Positions 8,518 to 23,100 of a stretch of DNA of 64,000 nucleotides are shown in pieces. Position 1 is the stretch's first letter; the number at the start of each line of letters is the position of its first letter. The stretch lies in NCBI RefSeq assembly GCF_030622045.1, contig NZ_CP130886.1:6332001-6396000 (forward strand), read 5' to 3'. The translations under genes were made by a program, and so were the position numbers. Source of the DNA: Planctellipticum variicoloris. Its GTDB lineage: Bacteria; Planctomycetota; Planctomycetia; Planctomycetales; Planctomycetaceae. Below the pieces are notes generated by a model. That model searched no databases. It was not told the origin of the DNA and saw only the letters and a list, made by a program, of their open reading frames with translations.

Positions 8518-9921
8518 ATGGAATTTCAGTTGCCGAACATGAATCGCCGCGATCTGCTCACCCGCTCCGGCATGGGCCTGGGCATGCTCGGCCTGGCCGG
8601 CGTGCTGCAGGCCGCCGATGGCGAGGCCGCGACCAATCCGCTGACGCCGCGGCAGCCGCACTTTCCGGGCAAGGCGAAGCGGGTGATTCACTTCTTCCTG
8701 AACGGCGGCCCGTCGCACGTCGACACGTTCGACTACAAACCGTCGCTGGAGAAGTATGCGGGGAAGCCGCTGCCGACGAATCTGCTGACCGAAAGAAAGA
8801 CGGGAGCGTCGCTGCCGTCTCCTTTCAAGTTCGAGAAGCGGGGGGAATGCGGGACGCCGGTCAGCGAGATTTTCGCCAGGACCGCCGAGCATATCGATGA
8901 CATTGCGGTCATCAATTCGATGTACGCGCAGGTGCCGAACCACGAGCCGTCGCTGATGCTGATGAACTGCGGCGACTCGGTGCAGCCGCGGCCGAGCACG
9001 GGGGCGTGGGTGCTGTATGGGCTGGGTTCGGAGAATCAGAACCTGCCGGGATTCATCGCGATGTGTCCCGGCGGCTACCCGATCAAGGATGCGGAGAACT
9101 GGCAGTCGGGGTTCCTGCCGGGGGCCTACCAGGGAACGTTCATCGATCCGCAGCAGCGGACGCTCGACAAGCTGATCGAGAACATCCGGCGGACGCATTC
9201 GTCGTCAGCGGCTCAGCGGCGGCAGCTCGATCTGCTGGCGCAGCTCAACCGGGAGCATCAGGCGCCGCGGATCGACCCGCGGCTCGAGGCGCGGATTCAG
9301 TCGTTCGAACTGGCGTTCCGCATGCAGCGCGACGCCGAGGAAGCGTTCGACCTGTCGCAGGAGCCGAAGCACATCCAGGACTTGTATGGCGCCGGAGTCC
9401 ACGGGCGTCAGACGCTGATCGCCCGACGGCTGCTGGAGCGGGGCGTCCGCTACGTGCAGCTCTGGCACGGTGCGGGGCAGCCGTGGGACAACCACGATCA
9501 GATCGAGGCGAATCATCGCCGGCTGGCAGGGGAGCTCGACCCGGCGATCGGCGCGCTGCTGACAGATCTCAAGCAGCGGGGGATGTTCGAGGACACGCTG
9601 ATCCTGTGGGGGGGCGAGTTCGGACGGACTCCTTCGGTGGAGCTGGGTGGCGACGGCGCGGCGAAGGCCGGGCGGGATCACAATCACTACGGGTTCTCGG
9701 TCTGGCTGGCGGGGGGCGGGATCAAGGGAGGAACCGTCTACGGGGCGACGGACGAGTTCGGCTTCAAGGCCGAGGTCAACCCGGTAAGCGCGCACGATCT
9801 GCACGCGACGATGCTGCACTGCCTGGGGTTCGACCACGAGAAGCTGACGTATCGGTATGCGGGGCGGGATTTCCGTCTGACCGACGTGCACGGACGGGTG
9901 CTGACCGACATTCTGACGTAG
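8518..9921 (+). CDS. DUF1501 family protein, Tat-exported
   Basis: A 467-aa protein of the DUF1501 family, which has a sulfatase/alkaline-phosphatase-like fold. A twin-arginine motif (NRRDLLTRSG, residues 9-18) and a hydrophobic stretch show Tat export. Typical family segments are visible: FFLNGGPSHVDTFDYKP, LWHGAGQPWDNHDQI, LILWGGEFGRTP and GRDHNHYGFSVWLAGGGIKGG, containing the conserved His/Asp/Glu residues expected to bind metal. The ATG at 8518 is chosen (GAGG 9 nt upstream); a GTG two codons earlier is possible. The pairing with the upstream PSCyt gene is the usual arrangement in planctomycetes and points to a shared periplasmic task. Confidence 0.95.
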   Translation: MEFQLPNMNRRDLLTRSGMGLGMLGLAGVLQAADGEAATNPLTPRQPHFPGKAKRVIHFFLNGGPSHVDTFDYKPSLEKYAGKPLPTNLLTERKTGASLPSPFKFEKRGECGTPVSEIFARTAEHIDDIAVINSMYAQVPNHEPSLMLMNCGDSVQPRPSTGAWVLYGLGSENQNLPGFIAMCPGGYPIKDAENWQSGFLPGAYQGTFIDPQQRTLDKLIENIRRTHSSSAAQRRQLDLLAQLNREHQAPRIDPRLEARIQSFELAFRMQRDAEEAFDLSQEPKHIQDLYGAGVHGRQTLIARRLLERGVRYVQLWHGAGQPWDNHDQIEANHRRLAGELDPAIGALLTDLKQRGMFEDTLILWGGEFGRTPSVELGGDGAAKAGRDHNHYGFSVWLAGGGIKGGTVYGATDEFGFKAEVNPVSAHDLHATMLHCLGFDHEKLTYRYAGRDFRLTDVHGRVLTDILT

Positions 9922-10086
9922 GGTGCGCTTACGCGTGCCGTATTGCGCATGCGATGCCCCCATTCGGCAGGCGGGAGCCTGCCCTACGCGCCCATCGTGC
10001 GCCGCGATACGCTGCCGTGATCCGACGGCGGGCGGCCTGCGTTCTGCAGGTGAACTCTGCCGCGCTGGGCTGAATCGGGGGTCGTC

Positions 10087-11874
10087 ATGTCGGGGTCTGC
10101 ACCGGAATCGCTGGGTGACGCTGCGTTCGACGAGGCCGACGCCCCGGCAGGCTATCGCAGCCGGGATGCGAAATCGAAGTTCCAGACGTGGTTCGGTCTG
10201 CTGGTGGTGACGTACGTCATTCTGCAGCTCGTCGTGCCGCAGGTTGTGCAGTACACGTGGATGCCGGAAATGTTCGCCTTCAGCGGACAGATGCGGATTC
10301 CTCGGTACGAGAAGGCGTTCGTCTGGAAGGGAGACGTGTGGTATCCGACGGTCGACCCCATGAAGATCATTCAGGGGATCTATGACCTGGAGAGCATGGA
10401 CGCGGCGGGGAACGTGACGCCGGGCCGGCGCATGCGGATCACCGGGGGACTGGGCGAGGGGCAGTTCTATCTGCCGCAGGGCGATGAGCTGTGGATGCTC
10501 AGCGCGAACAAGGTCGTGCGGTTGATTCCAGACCATCAGCCGCTGGTGTCGTCGCTGCAGGCGGCGAACAATCCGCTGTCGGCGCTGGTCTCGCCGCCGA
10601 TTCTGCAAGACGGCGTAGTGACGATCGTCGGTTCCGATGCGGTCGGCAACGACGGTCTGTATCAGTTTGAAAACGGGATGTGGGTGCTGAAGGGCATCGT
10701 GAATTCCGTGGCAACGCCAGCCGAACTGCAACCTTCGCCGGCCGGACCGCCCGTCACGCCTCCCTATGGGAGGGACCAATACCGCCTGATCGAGTTCGGC
10801 GGTCGGACGGCGGCGTTCTGGAGAAACGGTGAGGATCAGCGTTTGCGATTTTCTCCTGAGCTGGTGCTGTCGCCAGTTCCCGTCAAGGATGAGGGCGCTC
10901 CCGCCGACGCCTGGCAGCCGGTCCGGGAAACCGTCTGGCAGGAGCTGGAGTTCGCCTGTCCGACAGACTGGTGCGTGGGCGTCGCGGACGGCCGATTACA
11001 CGTCGCGACTCTGCAAACGAGCCCAACCAGCACCGTCAGCGTGTGGCGACAGGAGAACAACGGCTGGAAGGAAATCAGCAGCCGGAATGTCGCCGCCGCC
11101 GAAAGTCTCGTGTGGCTGGAAGGCCTTGATAACGAACCGACCTCGCTGCTGACCAAGCGGCTGTCGCAGGGGTACGAGCTGATTCCGTTCCGCAACGGGG
11201 AACTGGGCGCGTCGATCAAGGGAGGCGGGATCTTCGGGTCGCTGATGAAGAACATCGTCTGGCTGACCGTGGTCCTGACGATCTTCGGTACGGTCAACAT
11301 GCTGACGACCGTGACGCTCAGCGACTGGCTGTTGCGGAAGTACCGGTCGTCGACGTACTCGTTCGGTAAAGAAACCTGGGAGCTGGCTTCCTTTACACGT
11401 CGCGGGATCGCCAGGACGATCGACCAGCTTCTGATCAACACGCCGGGCTCGATCGTGTTCTGGATGGCGCTGTCGTCCTTTGATGTCGACGAGGCGATGG
11501 CGGCCATCAAGCGGGATCCGCTGCCGTTCTTCATGAGCCTGCTGTGGCTCGTCGGCGTGCTGTTCGGCAGTCTGCTGCTGGGCTGGATCGTCTACAGCAT
11601 TACCGAGGGAATCTGGGGATTGAGTCCCGGGAAATGGATCTGCGGCGTGCGAGTCTGGCGGCGGACTCTACGGCCGTGCGGCGTGTTCCGGGCCGCAGTG
11701 CGTCTGATTTTGCTGATCGTCGATGGATTCTTCGGCTACGGCATCGGACTGGCCGCCGCGGGACTGTCGGCCTGCCGGCAGCGCGTGGGGGACATGGCGA
11801 TGGATACCGTGGTCGTCCGAGCCGGGACTCGTCGATTCGACGGCCCGCCCCCCGGTTCGCTGATGCAGGACTGA
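10087..11874 (+). CDS. RDD-family membrane protein with large extracytoplasmic N-terminal region
   Basis: A 595-aa protein: a membrane segment at about residues 38-58, a ~330-residue soluble region with propeller-like features (repeated short strands, W and G ends), a membrane helix near residues 385-405, and then a C-terminal RDD domain (ARTIDQLLINTPGS, then two helices, WGLSPGKWICGVRVW, and GDMAMDTVVVR). RDD domains are small membrane modules, some proposed as ion exchangers. The combination with a sensor-like exported domain suggests a sensing or transport role, but this is inference. It stands alone between two repeat-containing gaps. Confidence 0.75.
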   Translation: MSGSAPESLGDAAFDEADAPAGYRSRDAKSKFQTWFGLLVVTYVILQLVVPQVVQYTWMPEMFAFSGQMRIPRYEKAFVWKGDVWYPTVDPMKIIQGIYDLESMDAAGNVTPGRRMRITGGLGEGQFYLPQGDELWMLSANKVVRLIPDHQPLVSSLQAANNPLSALVSPPILQDGVVTIVGSDAVGNDGLYQFENGMWVLKGIVNSVATPAELQPSPAGPPVTPPYGRDQYRLIEFGGRTAAFWRNGEDQRLRFSPELVLSPVPVKDEGAPADAWQPVRETVWQELEFACPTDWCVGVADGRLHVATLQTSPTSTVSVWRQENNGWKEISSRNVAAAESLVWLEGLDNEPTSLLTKRLSQGYELIPFRNGELGASIKGGGIFGSLMKNIVWLTVVLTIFGTVNMLTTVTLSDWLLRKYRSSTYSFGKETWELASFTRRGIARTIDQLLINTPGSIVFWMALSSFDVDEAMAAIKRDPLPFFMSLLWLVGVLFGSLLLGWIVYSITEGIWGLSPGKWICGVRVWRRTLRPCGVFRAAVRLILLIVDGFFGYGIGLAAAGLSACRQRVGDMAMDTVVVRAGTRRFDGPPPGSLMQD

Positions 11875-11911
11875 GGCACGTCCGCTCGTCTCCCGGCCGG
11901 TGAAACCGGCC

Positions 11912-14900
11912 CTACTCGACCGGTGCTTCAGGCGGAACGGGCTCCGGTTCCACCGGGGGGAACCAGGGAAGTGCTGGCATCGGGGTCGGGTCGCCCCACC
12001 AGAACTGGGCCCGGCGGGTAGCCTGGGGGTCGATGATTGTCAGCGGTCGTCCCGCGAGCGAATCCTTGAGCAGCGACCAGTAGAGCTGTTGACGCGTCAG
12101 AGTTGGCGAGGCGGCGTCGACGTCGCGCAGGGACGCGAACCGGGCGGCCCGGCCCTCGGCCTGCGTGCGGAATCTCGTCGCCTCTTTGCGGGCGACTTCC
12201 AGCGTGGCCGCGGTTTCTCCCGACAGCACAGCCGGACCGGTCGCCGTACTCCACTGCCGCCAGTCCTCGTCGGTGAGCGTCGGTCCGGCGGACGGTTCGG
12301 TGTTGGTCAGATCCTCGCTGCGCGGCCGGGGAGTCATTGCTTCCAGTCGACCGGCCAGCACCGGACCGACCGCCTGCTGGCGAGTGCGGATGGCGTAGGC
12401 TTCCGCTTGATTGACGAGCAGCTCCTGCTCTTCGAGGGCGTCGGCGACGTCGCGATAGGCGGGAACGACGGGACGCGGGGGATGGACGTCGAGCCAGAGC
12501 AGATCGGTGACTTCGATCCCGAGCCGGCACGACTCCAGTCGAGAACGGAGGGCGACCAGGCATTCCGCTTCGACGAGCCGTCGGCGTTCGGTCAGCAGAT
12601 CGTCGAGGGGGCGTTGCGCGGCGGCCTCGCGGAGCGCGCTCTCCGCAGCCTGCCGGATCACGCCATCGGGATCGGCGCTGCCGCGGAAGATGAACTGAGC
12701 CGGATCGACCACCCGGTACTGCACCTCGGCGGTCAGCTCGATCGGCAGCTCGTCAGCCGTCATGACCACGGCTTCATCGGGAATCAGTCCACGCTCGGCA
12801 TGGTCGCTGACCCACTCGATGGCTTCCGCGTGCTGCGGTCCCGCGAACTGGGGTACGGCACGGAAACCGATCGGTACGCTGCGGACCAGGTCCGGTCGGA
12901 CGCGATAAGCACGTTCGAGCGGCCAGGGCCAGCGCCAGGCCCAGCCCGCTTCGAGCGTCTCGATATGCCGGCCGAATCGCGTGATAAGGGCGACTTCGTC
13001 GGGCTGAACGAAGACCACGCCCGAAAGGAGCCACGCCGCGGCGAGGCCGGACGCCGCCAGTCGCAGGACCAGCGTCCAGCGGGAGAGGATCCAGTAGACC
13101 CAGGCCGAGGGGGACAGAGCGGTCGAGATGCGATCGAGCCAGCCCGGCTGCCATTTCGCCGTCGTTGGTTCGCGGGAGCCGTCGTCGAACCAGAGGAGCC
13201 GCATCGCATTGGCCATCACCGCCAGCGACGCAATTTCGTGGAACACCGCCGCGGCAACGGGACTCAACCAGCCGGCCACGCACGCCGCGACTCCCAGACC
13301 ATTCACGCCGCAGGCGAACAGAAAAATACTCTGGCGGATGTTCTGCAGGAAGGCGCGCGACAGGCGGACGAGACCCGGCAGGGCCGCGAGCGGTTCGCCG
13401 AGCAGCAGAACGTCGCCGGCTTCGGCGGCCAGGTCGCCGCCGGGACGACCGACAACCAGCCCCACGTCCGCGGCGGCGAGGGCGGGGGCATCGTTCACGC
13501 CGTCGCCCACCATCGCCACGTGCCGACCGGCGGACCGCTGCTGTTCGATCCAGCGGGCCTTGTCGGCGGGAGATTGTTCGGCGGCCACGTGGTCCAGTCC
13601 GCCCAGGTCCCGGACGATCGCCGCCGTCGACTGCGGACGGTCGCCCGTCAGGAGTGCAAACTGCCGGATGCCGTCGGCGCGCAGTCGATTGAGGATCTCG
13701 CGCGACTCCGGGCGGACCGTGTCGCGAATGCCGACCAGCCCGAGCCACGCGCCATCGATCGCCAGGCCCAGGGGCGTCTGACCCGCAGCTTCGAGCCGGG
13801 ACCAGGCATTGTCCGCGGCCGGGGTGATCTCGATCCCCTGCTGCTGCAGCCAGCCGCGATTGCCGAGGACCAGCGTGCGGTGGCGCTTGTGCGGCACGGG
13901 GTCGTTGGCGTCGAACGCCCACTCGCCGAGCGTCGTCGCGCGGACGACAGACTTCACGCCCAAGCCCGGTTCCGAATGGAACTCAACCGGCGGAACCAGC
14001 GCCATCGCGCGAGATTCGGCTTCACGCACCAGCAGACGCGCCACGAGATGTTCGCTGAGCCGGTCGGCGATGGCGGCGGTCCGCAGGACCTGATCGGCGG
14101 AGATGTCCGCGAGCGGAACGATCTCGCCGAGGGCGAGCGCTCCCTGGGTCAGCGTGCCGGTTTTATCAAACGCAAAGGTGTCGACGGCCGCCAGGCGTTC
14201 GAGGGAGACCGAGCCCTTCACGACGATCCCCCGCCGGGCAAGCCAGGCCAGGGCCGCCATCACCGCCGCGGGCGTCGCCAGGACCAGCGGACAGGGACAC
14301 GCCACAACGAGCACGCTGAGGGCCGGCAGCGCCCCCTCGCGCCAGGAACCGGTGGCAAGCCGCCAGCCGATCCACGTCCCCGCAGCGATGATCAGCACGG
14401 CGGGGAGGAACCAGCGGGCCAGGCGATCGGCGAGGCGTTCGGTCGAGGTCTTTCGCGCCGACGCGGAGCCCACCAGGGCCGCGACCTGCCCGAGCGACGT
14501 GTCTTCGCCCACGCGTTCGCTGACGATGGTCAGCGAACCCTGCTGATTGACCGTCCCGGCGAGGACGCGGCTCCCTTCGAGCTTGGGGACCGGCAGTCCT
14601 TCGCCGGTGAACGTGCTCTCGTCGACGGTCGAGCGTCCTTCGCGGACGGAGCCGTCGACGGGGATCCGTTCGCCCGGCCGGACAACGACGACATCCCCCA
14701 CGCGGACTTTATCGGCAGGGACGTCGCGCTCGCGGCCGTCTTCGCTGAGATGCGCCATGGCCGGCCGCAGCGCAAACACCCGCCGGACCGCCCGACGGGC
14801 GCTGTCGATCGTGTAACCTTCGAGGCTTTCGCCGACGAGGGCGATGAAGACGACGAGGGCGGCTGTGGAATGCTCGCCCAGACCGATCGCCGCCAGGCAG

Positions 14901-15202
14901 GCGACCGAGAGCGCCAGATCGACGCCGAACCGACCGGCGAGAACCCCTTCGAGCGTATGAAACAGAATCCGCGCCCCGCCAATCAGCGCCGCCCAGAGGG
15001 CGAGGCGATAGCCCAGGACAACGCGCCAGCTTCCGCCAGTCCACTCCCCGACGAAATCAGCAAGCAGCAGTCCGCCGACAAGAAGCGTCAGGACGTAGAG
15101 CGGAGCCGAGCGGTAATGAAATTCGAGGCGCGACCGGTCCCCGGCTCCGTCAGGAGTCGTGCGGCAGGCGACTTCGCACATCGATTCGGGAATGTAGTGC
15201 AT
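11912..15202 (-). CDS. P1B-type metal-transporting ATPase fused to an HflK-like SPFH domain
   Basis: A 1,096-aa fusion. Residues ~30-670 form a P1B ATPase: CPC membrane motif at 302-304, phosphorylation motif DKTGT at 346-350, hinge GDGVND at 566-571, and the expected paired helices before and after. No GMTCxxC metal-binding domain is present; the N-terminus has only a CEVAC stretch. The usual SEHP motif reads SEHL (383-386). From ~700 a further membrane helix leads into an SPFH/Band-7 domain like Hfl[35 protein letters not shown], then [19 protein letters not shown] and VNQAEAYA. HflK normally assembles membrane rings that restrain FtsH. The fusion suggests a metal pump tied to a membrane scaffold. 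Both halves are in one frame without a stop. Confidence 0.92.
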   Translation of the reverse strand: MHYIPESMCEVACRTTPDGAGDRSRLEFHYRSAPLYVLTLLVGGLLLADFVGEWTGGSWRVVLGYRLALWAALIGGARILFHTLEGVLAGRFGVDLALSVACLAAIGLGEHSTAALVVFIALVGESLEGYTIDSARRAVRRVFALRPAMAHLSEDGRERDVPADKVRVGDVVVVRPGERIPVDGSVREGRSTVDESTFTGEGLPVPKLEGSRVLAGTVNQQGSLTIVSERVGEDTSLGQVAALVGSASARKTSTERLADRLARWFLPAVLIIAAGTWIGWRLATGSWREGALPALSVLVVACPCPLVLATPAAVMAALAWLARRGIVVKGSVSLERLAAVDTFAFDKTGTLTQGALALGEIVPLADISADQVLRTAAIADRLSEHLVARLLVREAESRAMALVPPVEFHSEPGLGVKSVVRATTLGEWAFDANDPVPHKRHRTLVLGNRGWLQQQGIEITPAADNAWSRLEAAGQTPLGLAIDGAWLGLVGIRDTVRPESREILNRLRADGIRQFALLTGDRPQSTAAIVRDLGGLDHVAAEQSPADKARWIEQQRSAGRHVAMVGDGVNDAPALAAADVGLVVGRPGGDLAAEAGDVLLLGEPLAALPGLVRLSRAFLQNIRQSIFLFACGVNGLGVAACVAGWLSPVAAAVFHEIASLAVMANAMRLLWFDDGSREPTTAKWQPGWLDRISTALSPSAWVYWILSRWTLVLRLAASGLAAAWLLSGVVFVQPDEVALITRFGRHIETLEAGWAWRWPWPLERAYRVRPDLVRSVPIGFRAVPQFAGPQHAEAIEWVSDHAERGLIPDEAVVMTADELPIELTAEVQYRVVDPAQFIFRGSADPDGVIRQAAESALREAAAQRPLDDLLTERRRLVEAECLVALRSRLESCRLGIEVTDLLWLDVHPPRPVVPAYRDVADALEEQELLVNQAEAYAIRTRQQAVGPVLAGRLEAMTPRPRSEDLTNTEPSAGPTLTDEDWRQWSTATGPAVLSGETAATLEVARKEATRFRTQAEGRAARFASLRDVDAASPTLTRQQLYWSLLKDSLAGRPLTIIDPQATRRAQFWWGDPTPMPALPWFPPVEPEPVPPEAPVE

Positions 15203-15256
15203 GGGGGGAGAAGAGAGTGGGTAGTGGCTGGTGGTTAGTGGCTAGTGAAATGCGTT

Positions 15257-15345
15257 GGGTGGCACGTCCCTGAGGCTTTGCGAAGGGCGTGGCTTGCAGT
15301 CGTAAGTCGGCCACGCCCTTTCGCGGATTCCAGGCTTGCCACTCA
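15257..15345. repeat. Family A palindromic repeat, copy 1
   Basis: About 85-bp element beginning GGGTGGCACGTCCCTGAG and carrying the inner word CTTTGCGAAGGGCGTG; the right arm is degenerate (CTTGCCACTC instead of the perfect complement). It lies between the ATPase-SPFH gene and the orphan antitoxin gene. Confidence 0.8.
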
Positions 15346-15368
15346 GAGAAGACGCAAGTCCCGTCTCC

Positions 15369-15602
15369 CTAGACTCGATCACACTCGGCCCGCAGCGCTT
15401 CCCAGTCCGGAAGATCGGTACGGTCCTTCCAGATCCCGGCGGCCTGCCGAAACCGGCGCAAGCGTTCCTCATTCGACATGCCGCCGACCAGTTGAGTCAG
15501 TGCCTCATGCACCACCTGCGACTCCGTCAAACCACGATCTTGCGCCAAGCTGGAAAGCAGAACGCGGTCTTCCGACGATAGTTCCAGAGTGACAGTCTCC
15601 AT
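15369..15602 (-). CDS. Small ribbon-helix-helix/antitoxin-like protein, no toxin partner
   Basis: A 77-aa protein: an N-terminal strand (ETVTLELSSEDRVLLSSLA) followed by helix-turn-helix-like text (RGLTESQVVHEALTQLVGG) resembles the CopG/RHH DNA-binding fold, and the tail (RRFRQAAGIWKDRTDLPDWEALRAECDR) resembles the toxin-binding segment of VapB-type antitoxins. Two adjacent ATG codons exist (15605, 15602). The place where a PIN or RelE toxin would follow is taken by a family A repeat, so this is either an orphan regulator or the remnant of a toxin-antitoxin pair. Confidence 0.65.
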   Translation of the reverse strand: METVTLELSSEDRVLLSSLAQDRGLTESQVVHEALTQLVGGMSNEERLRRFRQAAGIWKDRTDLPDWEALRAECDRV

Positions 15603-15634
15603 CATTCGTCTCCCGTCAGGGCTGCAAGCCGCCC

Positions 15635-19177
<3,543 letters not shown>

Positions 19178-19308
19178 GGAAGTCGACTCCGAGGCAGTGA
19201 TTCCGTGGAGAAAGTGTGCGGCCGATGATACCGGGCGGGAGGGGGGAGACGAAAGGGGGGAGAGGAGGTGATGAGTGGCGAGTGGTCAGTGGCGAGTGAA
19301 AGGCTTCC

Positions 19309-19396
19309 GGGTGGCACGTCCCTGAGGCTTTGCGAAGGGCGTGTCCCTCGGTTTTCGAAAGACCACGCCCATCGAAGACTCTGGGCGTGCCACCCG
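19309..19396. repeat. Family A palindromic repeat, copy 2
   Basis: Starts GGGTGGCACGTCCCTGAG, ends CTGGGCGTGCCACCC, with the inner CTTTGCGAAGGGCGTG and GACCACGCCC words. It precedes the zinc-ribbon gene at 19443 and follows a GGTCAGTGGCGAGTG-type simple repeat at 19270-19300. Confidence 0.85.
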
Positions 19397-19442
19397 GCGA
19401 GCGACCGATTACAGTGACGTCCTCCCTACCCTGGATTCCTCA

Positions 19443-20045
19443 ATGAGTGAGCCGCTGCTGTTGTGCCGGGTCTGCCTCGCATGGTGCGAGCCGATTCTGG
19501 ACATGTGCACGACCTGCGCGAGCGTGCTGGAGGTCTCCGAGCCCGATCCCTCCCGCGAACAACTGACAACCCGGCTCGGCACGGTCGTGCATTCGCTCGG
19601 AGCGGTCGACGTCTTCCGGACATCGCTGCCGTCGAGCGGCCGGCTGCTGGCGACAACCACCGGCCTGCTGTTCCTGCCGGCCCTGCAGGAACATCCCCGC
19701 GGCGGCTGGATGGCGCAGCCCGCACCGCGGACGCCGCTGGGGCTCTGGAGTCACCATCTGCTGCAGCAGCTCCGACACTGGCTGCACAGGAACGGCTCCG
19801 TTCCGCCCGTCGAGGGAGCGCCGCCGCACGGCTCGGAACCGGCCGACTGGCTGCTCGATCTGCCCGGCGCCCTCTTCGTCGAGCTGACCAGCATTCAGAA
19901 ACTGACCGTTCGCAAGGAGACGTTGCGGATCGAACGCCAGCCCTGGCGGACGCTCTCGTTCATCTCGCTGGCGGACCGGTCGGAACTGGTCCGCGCGCTG
20001 GGGGAACTGCACCGCCACGGAACGTGGCGGGACGTGCTGGGGTAG
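19443..20045 (+). CDS. Zinc-ribbon-like protein of unknown function
   Basis: A 200-aa protein whose first 25 residues hold two cysteine pairs (LCRVC and MCTTC, C8/C11 and C22/C25), a probable zinc knuckle. The rest is a mixed alpha/beta domain without recognisable family motifs; ELTSIQKLTVRKETLRIERQ resembles a PH-like strand pair. The ATG at 19443 was chosen because the longer frame begins inside the family A repeat. No signal peptide or membrane helix is seen. Function unknown. Confidence 0.65.
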   Translation: MSEPLLLCRVCLAWCEPILDMCTTCASVLEVSEPDPSREQLTTRLGTVVHSLGAVDVFRTSLPSSGRLLATTTGLLFLPALQEHPRGGWMAQPAPRTPLGLWSHHLLQQLRHWLHRNGSVPPVEGAPPHGSEPADWLLDLPGALFVELTSIQKLTVRKETLRIERQPWRTLSFISLADRSELVRALGELHRHGTWRDVLG

Positions 20046-20055
20046 GGAGGCGTCG

Positions 20056-20149
20056 ATGGTCTATGGTTGATCGTCTATCGTTGATAGCCGGAGAAGGCGA
20101 CAAGCGTCTTCTTCTGACTATCAACGATCAACCATCAACGATCGACCAT
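20056..20149. repeat. Imperfect long inverted repeat built from GATCGTTGAT words
   Basis: Left arm (ATGGTCTATGGTTGATCGTC...) and right arm (CTATCAACGATCAACCATCA...) pair over about 30 bp. It lies between the convergent zinc-ribbon gene and leuS and could act as a bidirectional terminator-like hairpin. Confidence 0.7.
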
Positions 20150-20153
20150 TCCC

Positions 20154-23100
20154 CTACTTCACCACAAAATTCAGCGTCCGGCCGGCGATGTAGATCACCT
20201 TGACGATCGTCTTGCCCGCCAGGTTCCCCGCCACCGCCGGGTCGGCCTCTGCCGCCGCCTGGACCGCCGCCTGATCGGCGGTCTTGGCGACGGTGATCTT
20301 GCCCCGGACCTTGCCGTTGACCTGCACCGGCACCTCGACCGTCGACTCTTCGAGCAGGGCCGGATCGAAGCTCGGCCACGGTTCATACGCCAGCGTCTGC
20401 TCGTGGCCCAGGAGCTGCCACAGCTCTTCCGCCAGGTGCGGCGCGAACGGGCTCAGCAGCAGCAGGAACGGTTCGAGGATCGCCTGCGGCCGGACGTCCT
20501 GACTGGTGAACTCGTTGACGAATTCCATCATCCGGCTGATCGCGGTATTGAACGAGAGCTTTTCGATGTCCTCGGTCACCGCCTTGATCGTCCGGTGCAG
20601 CACGCGGAGCTGCTCGGGCGTCGGCGGAACATCGCGGACCGTCTCGTTGAGCTGCACCTCATCCGCCCGATCATCCACCACCAGCCGCCAGACGCGACCG
20701 AGGAACCGGAAGATCCCTTCGACCCCCGCCATGCTCCAGGGCTTGGTCGCTTCGAGCGGCCCCATGAACATCTCGTACAGCCGGAGCGCATCCGCCCCGT
20801 ACTGCGCGACGACATCGTCGGGATTGATCACGTTGCCGCGGGCCTTAGACATCTTGAACGCACGGGCGTCAACCGTGATCGAAGAGTGGTCCTTCAGCAC
20901 AAAGCTGTCCCCCTTCTTCTCCACTTGGTCGGCCGAGACTTTCACCGCGACAACGGACGCTTTGGTTGGCCCATGCACGCCATCGGTGACTTCGGAGGCC
21001 GACAGCCAGACCGCCACTTCTTCTGACTGGCTCTCGACTCTCGACTCTCGACTCTCGACTTGCTTGAACGCCGTGAACTCAAGGTCTCCCAGAATCATCC
21101 CCTGATTCACCAGCCGACCGAACGGCTCCGGCACCTCCAGGTATCCTCGGTCAAATAGCACCTTGTGCCAGAACCGCGAGTAGAGCAGGTGCAGCACGGC
21201 GTGCTCGGCTCCGCCGATGTAGAGATCCACCGGCAGCCAGTACTTCGCCAGCTCCGGATCGATGAACTGCGCGTCGTTCTTGGGATCGCAGAAGCGGAGG
21301 TAGTACCAGCAGCTCCCCGCCCATTGCGGCATGCTGTTGGTCTCGCGCTTCAGGCGCACGCCGTCCGGAGCGGTCGTGTAGAGCCACTCTTCCGGTGCCT
21401 TCGAAAGGAGGGGTTCCGGAGTGCCGGTCGGCTTGAAGTCGGCCATCTCGGGAAGCACGACCGGCAGGTCGGCTTCCGCGTCGGTCCGCATCAGCCCGGT
21501 CGGCTGGCCGTTCGCATCGAGCTCGTGCCACAGCGGGAACGGCTCCCCCCAGTACCGCTGCCGGCTGAACAGCCAGTCGCGCAGTCGATAGTTGACCGCT
21601 TTCTTCCCCTGACCCGACGCTTCGAGGTCCGCAGTGATGCGGGCCTTGAACTCCGCCGTCGGCAGACCGTCGTACTTGCCGGAATTGACCGCCACGCCGA
21701 TGTCGGTAAAGGCCGCGGCAAACTGATTGGCGTCGTGCAGATAGATGTGCCGGACCGCCTCGACGAGATTGTCGACTGAGGGGGCCTTCCCAACCGCCTG
21801 GTCGGCAAATTCGAGTCCCTTCTTGAGGACCGGCGAGAGAGGCAGCTTCCCGATCCATTGGCGGATCTGCTTCGCTCCCGACTCGACGACATGACCGACA
21901 TCCCCCATCCAGTTCACGAACTTGTCGGTCTGGTCGCGGAGCCAGGTGTCACTGGGCCCGACCACCGCCCGGATCGGCAGGCCGAACTTCTTGGCAAACT
22001 CGAAATCCCGGTCGTCGTGAGCCGGGACCGCCATGATGGCGCCGGTGCCGTAGCTGCTCAGCACATAGTCAGCGATCCAGACCGGAACCTTGTCCCCGTT
22101 GACCGGGTTGATGGCGTATGCACCGGTGAATTCGCCCGACTTGTCCTTGGCCAGGTCGGTCCGGTCGAGATCGCTCTTCAGCGACGCCTGCTTGCGGTAA
22201 GCCTCCACCGCCGCCCGATGCGCCGGCGTCGTGATCTGCTCGACGAGCGGATGCTCGGGCGACAGCACCATGTAGGTCACGCCGAACAGCGTGTCCGGCC
22301 GAGTGGTGTAAACGCGGATGGCGGGCTTCGGGCTTCGGGCTTCGGGCTTCGCAGACGAGGACTTCTCTGTCTGGCTCTCAACTCTCAACTCTCGACTCTC
22401 GACTCCTTCGCGATCGTCCGCGATCGCGAAGTCCACTTCCGCCCCTTCGCTCCGGCCGATCCAGTTCCGCTGGAGCGACTTGATCGATTCGGGCCAGTTC
22501 AGATCTTCCAGCTCGCTCCCCAGCCGGTCGGCGTAGGCGGTGATGCGGAGCATCCACTGCCGCAGCGGCAGGCGTTCGACAGGGTGGCTGCCTCGCTCGC
22601 TCTTGCCGTCGATCACTTCTTCATTGGCCAGCACGGTGCCGAGAGCCGGGCACCAGTTGACCGGAGCTTCGTGCTGATAGGCCAGCCGCTGGCTGTCCTG
22701 ATACCGCCGGACGGCTTCGTCCCCCTGGGCGCTGACTTCCGCGGGGATCGGCAGTTCGCTGATCGGCCGGCCGCGGCCGGTCCGCTGTACCCCGTCCGGC
22801 CCGGTCCAGATGCAGTCCGCGTCATACCAGGTATCAAAGAGCTGCAGGAAGATCCACTGCGTCCAGCGATAGTAATCGACGTCGGTCGTGGCGATCTCGC
22901 GGTTCCAGTCGTAGCTGAAACCGAGCATCTTGAGCTGCCGGCGGAAGTTGGTGATGTTCGCTTCGGTCGTCGCCCGCGGATGCGTGCCGGTCTTGATGGC
23001 GTGCTCTTCGGCCGGCAGACCGAACGCATCCCAGCCCATCGGGTGCAGCACGTGCTTACCGCGCATCCGGCTGTAGCGGCAGACGATGTCGGTCGCCGTG

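Noticed and set aside
11900-15238. Long open frame (1,112 codons) on the plus strand
   Set aside because: It is antisense to the ATPase-SPFH gene; its residues are Arg/Gly-rich and show no motif, as expected in high-GC DNA.
22323-22403. Tandem heptamers as a CRISPR array
   Set aside because: Units are 7 bp with no unique spacers and lie inside leuS.
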